Positions 61,881 to 64,000 of a stretch of DNA of 64,000 nt are shown here, one piece after another. Origin of the DNA: Thiogranum sp. (GTDB lineage Bacteria; Pseudomonadota; Gammaproteobacteria; DSM-19610); the NCBI GenBank assembly GCA_030148775.1, contig JASBST010000057.1:1-64000 (forward strand). Reading direction: 5' to 3'. The notes below the pieces were generated by a model. The model was not told the DNA's origin, made no database searches, and saw only the letters and a program-made list of their open reading frames with translations. Position 1 is the stretch's first letter. Each line of letters opens with the position of its first letter. The position numbers were made by a program, and so were the translations under genes.

Positions 61881-63244
61881 TTCGGTTGCTTCACCGGCCG
61901 CTGCCAGCCTTCGACGGTCTTTTGCGGACTGCGACTGAGCGTAAGCTTCGCCGCCGGCACATCGCGCGTCACTGTGGTTCCCGCACCGATGGTGGCGCCG
62001 TCACCGACGCTGACCGGTGCCACCAGTTGGGTATCGGAACCGATGAACACATCGTCGCCGATCTGCGTCAGATGTTTGTTGGCGCCGTCGTAATTACAGG
62101 TAATGGTTCCGGCACCGACGTTGACGCCCGCGCCCATCTGGGTGTCGCCGATATAGCTGAGATGATTGACCTTCGAGCCGTCGCCGACGCGCGATTTCTT
62201 GACCTCGACAAAGTTGCCTATGTGGACCCGTCCTGCCAGCTCGGTTTCGGGACGGATGCGGGCGAACGGACCGATGCGACAGGCCGCGCCGACACGGGCG
62301 CCATCGATCACACTGTGCGCCAGCACCTCGACCCCGTCGCCCAGCACGGCGTTTTTCAGGCAGCAGTTCGGCCCGATGCGAACCCCGCCGCCGAGCTGCA
62401 CCCGGCCTTCAAACACCGTGTTGACATCGATAAAGGTGTCGCTGCCGGCTACCAGTTCACCCCGCACATCGAAACGTCCCGGGTCGGCAAGCGTCACCCC
62501 CGCGCGCATCAGACGCTCCGCCTGGCGCCGTTGGTACAAACGCTCCAGCTGAGCCAACTGCACACGATCGTTGACGCCGAGGATTTCCTCGCTGTCGGGC
62601 GCAGTGACACTGTGCACCGGAACCCGATCGGCAACGGCCATGGAGACGATATCGGTCAGGTAATACTCGCCCTGGGCGTTGTCGTTGCCCAGGTTGGCCA
62701 GCCAGTGGCGCAGACGCGAGACCGGTGCCGCCACAAAACCGGTATTGATTTCATCGATACGCAGCTGTTCGGGGGTGGCGTCTTTCTGCTCGACGATAGC
62801 GGCAAGACCACCGTGCGTGGCGCGGACGATACGGCCATAACCATGGGGGTCGGCCACTTTGGCACTAAGAATGGACAGCGCGCCGGCACGGACCTGCTCG
62901 AGCATCGGCGCCAGCGTACGCGCGCCGATCATCGGCACATCGCCATACAGCACCAGCACCGAACCCTTGTCGGGGAGCAGCGGCATGACCTGATCCACAG
63001 CGTGCCCGGTCCCCAATTGCTCCTTCTGCTCTACCCAGTCGACCGGCTCGTGCGCCAGGGCCTGGCGTACCTGCGCCCCGCCGTGACCATAGACGACGTG
63101 AATACTGGCGGGCTCGAGCTGACGGGCCGTGTCGATCACGTGCGCCAGCAGCGCTTTGCCCCCGAGCGGATGCAACACATTGGGCAGGCTAGAGCGCATG
63201 CGCGTGCCCTGCCCGGCGGCGAGAATAATCACATGAAGGGTCAT
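61877..63244 (-). CDS. glmU: Bifunctional UDP-N-acetylglucosamine pyrophosphorylase / glucosamine-1-phosphate N-acetyltransferase
   Basis: A 455-residue cytoplasmic enzyme for UDP-GlcNAc. The N-terminal uridyltransferase domain starts LHVIILAAGQGTRMRSSLPN. The C-terminal left-handed beta-helix holds hexapeptide repeats (VGDGSKVNHLSYIGDTQMGA, VNVGAGTITCNYDGANKH, IGSDTQLVAPVSVGDGATIG). ATG 63244 is used; a start at 63262 adds six residues. It lies between the FKBP gene and glmS, so the order atpC-FKBP-glmU-glmS departs from the usual by one gene. Confidence 0.96.
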   Translation of the reverse strand: MTLHVIILAAGQGTRMRSSLPNVLHPLGGKALLAHVIDTARQLEPASIHVVYGHGGAQVRQALAHEPVDWVEQKEQLGTGHAVDQVMPLLPDKGSVLVLYGDVPMIGARTLAPMLEQVRAGALSILSAKVADPHGYGRIVRATHGGLAAIVEQKDATPEQLRIDEINTGFVAAPVSRLRHWLANLGNDNAQGEYYLTDIVSMAVADRVPVHSVTAPDSEEILGVNDRVQLAQLERLYQRRQAERLMRAGVTLADPGRFDVRGELVAGSDTFIDVNTVFEGRVQLGGGVRIGPNCCLKNAVLGDGVEVLAHSVIDGARVGAACRIGPFARIRPETELAGRVHIGNFVEVKKSRVGDGSKVNHLSYIGDTQMGAGVNVGAGTITCNYDGANKHLTQIGDDVFIGSDTQLVAPVSVGDGATIGAGTTVTRDVPAAKLTLSRSPQKTVEGWQRPVKQPK

Positions 63245-63300
63245 GCCCGCATCATACTGCAAAGCAATCTAGGAATCGAAGCCCGCTCTGCGGCATGGCA

Positions 63301-63810
63301 TCAATGCATGCGCGGCTTGGCCACGCCCTTGACTTTCTTTTCTTCGGAGGCATCGCGAATGTCCGCGACCGTGACCGCGTAGGTGAGCACCCTGCCGGCG
63401 AACGGATGGATGCCGTCGACGGTCAGCTTGTCGTTTTCAATTTTTGAGGCAAAAAACGCCCGTATTTCCCCCTGATCATCCTGCGTCTGGACCGCGGCAC
63501 CGACCCGTCGGAACTGCGGCGGTACGTTCTCGATGTCGTCGGTGGCAGTGGGCGCCGGGTCGTGGTGGCCGAAGGCCTTTTCCGGCGACAGAACAATCTC
63601 CACGGTCTTGCCAAGTTGGCAGCCTTCCAGGCCCTGAAGCAGGTCGTTGGGCCCGCCGTGGGCATAATACTCCTGAATATCCGGCGGCTGGAGCATGATG
63701 CCGGTATCGTCGAGTATCGAATAGATGATGGCCACCACCTTGTGGTTACCGACCGCCGCCGACGACTTGTTACGACCGTTGCGACTGACGGCTGCAACCA
63801 ACAGGCGCAT
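63301..63810 (-). CDS. FKBP-type peptidyl-prolyl isomerase (SlyD-like)
   Basis: A 169-residue protein. VVAIIYSILDDTGIMLQ opens the FKBP domain, GGPNDLLQGLEGCQLGKTVE is the substrate-pocket loop, and SPEKAFGHHDP begins the insert-in-flap region. There is no histidine-rich SlyD tail. ATG 63810 is only two bases after the atpC stop (TGAGGATG), so coupled translation is likely. It may help fold or mature proteins; the position between atpC and glmU is unusual. Confidence 0.83.
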   Translation of the reverse strand: MRLLVAAVSRNGRNKSSAAVGNHKVVAIIYSILDDTGIMLQPPDIQEYYAHGGPNDLLQGLEGCQLGKTVEIVLSPEKAFGHHDPAPTATDDIENVPPQFRRVGAAVQTQDDQGEIRAFFASKIENDKLTVDGIHPFAGRVLTYAVTVADIRDASEEKKVKGVAKPRMH

Positions 63811-63812
63811 CC

Positions 63813-64000
63813 TCAGCTCTTGGTCGTCTTGCGCATGCGCTGGATGGTCTGCAACTTGGCCACCGCTTCGGCCAGTTCGGCCTGCGCCTTGGCATAATCG
63901 AAGTCACCGGCCTTGTCGGCGATAGCTTTCTCGGCCCGCTCCTTGGTGCGCTGCGCCTCGGCCTCATCCAGATCCTTGGCCCGCAGCGCGGTATCGGCCA
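63813..64000 (-). CDS. atpC: ATP synthase epsilon subunit, C-terminal part (cut by the window edge)
   Basis: The last 61 codons of the F1 epsilon subunit. ADTALRAKDLDEAEAQRTKE and DYAKAQAELAEAVAKLQTIQ followed by RMRKTTKS are the two C-terminal helices of the family. The start lies beyond the right edge. Its stop is followed at once by the FKBP gene. Confidence 0.93.
   Translation of the reverse strand, partial: ADTALRAKDLDEAEAQRTKERAEKAIADKAGDFDYAKAQAELAEAVAKLQTIQRMRKTTKS

Overview
The window is GC-rich, gene-dense chromosome from a gammaproteobacterium. Several blocks keep the order I remember from Pseudomonas and purple-sulfur-type relatives: porin-glnK-amt next to ubiK, comM, rep and cytochrome c5; dsbA, cytochrome c4, engB and polA; and atpC-glmU-glmS. 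Cytochromes c4 and c5, TRAP transport, a PQQ sugar dehydrogenase and lactate dehydrogenase suggest a respiratory, metabolically flexible, free-living organism. The genus cannot be fixed from the sequence alone. I see no insertion sequence, prophage or CRISPR array.

Layout. 1-2.6 kb: nitrogen operon (TorF-type porin, PII, ammonium channel) behind a sigma-54 promoter with NtrC-type sites. 2.6-8 kb: ubiK, comM, rep, cytochrome c5 and two small flagellar-rod-like genes. 8-18.6 kb: a ten-kilobase operon, usually annotated as urea degradation, that I read as guanidine assimilation: ABC transporter, NikR-like regulator, carboxyguanidine deiminase pair, biotin carboxylase and allophanate hydrolase. 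It starts at a sigma-54/NtrC promoter and carries a guanidine-II (mini-ykkC) riboswitch between the deiminase genes and the carboxylase. 18.7-21.2 kb: tRNA-Arg, ldhA, small genes and a frameshifted monooxygenase. 21.7-26 kb: two-component system, PQQ dehydrogenase and an orphan binding protein. 26-30 kb: hemerythrin, tcdA, tatD, TetR and a nuclease-family gene. 30-38 kb: acetolactate synthase, dsbA, cytochrome c4, engB, a likely small RNA, polA, a LOG protein and DUF2782. 38-41.3 kb: TRAP transporter. 41.4-50.5 kb: GGDEF/EAL protein, nhaA, uvrD, rsmJ, a ycgN gene with an in-frame stop, and lplT. 50.5-59.5 kb: envelope and stress genes around a sigma-54 two-component system. 59.9-64 kb: glmS, glmU, an FKBP gene and the end of atpC.

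How the parts work together. Two operons share the sigma-54/NtrC signature of nitrogen limitation, one for ammonium and one for guanidine; the riboswitch would add substrate sensing to the second. A separate sigma-54 circuit is suggested at 55-59 kb: an NtrC-family regulator and kinase sit between two sets of small envelope genes (BON/DUF883/YqjE/YqjK and an EF-hand protein). Each set has a -24/-12-like promoter and copies of a shared GGG-N4-ATCACC element upstream. Between convergent engB and polA, where Spot 42 lies in E. coli, the polA strand encodes three hairpins with C-rich loops ending in a U8 terminator.

Three genes look damaged: the monooxygenase at 20.8-21.2 kb, the 5' end of the PQQ dehydrogenase, and ycgN. 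They may be real pseudogenes or base-call errors.
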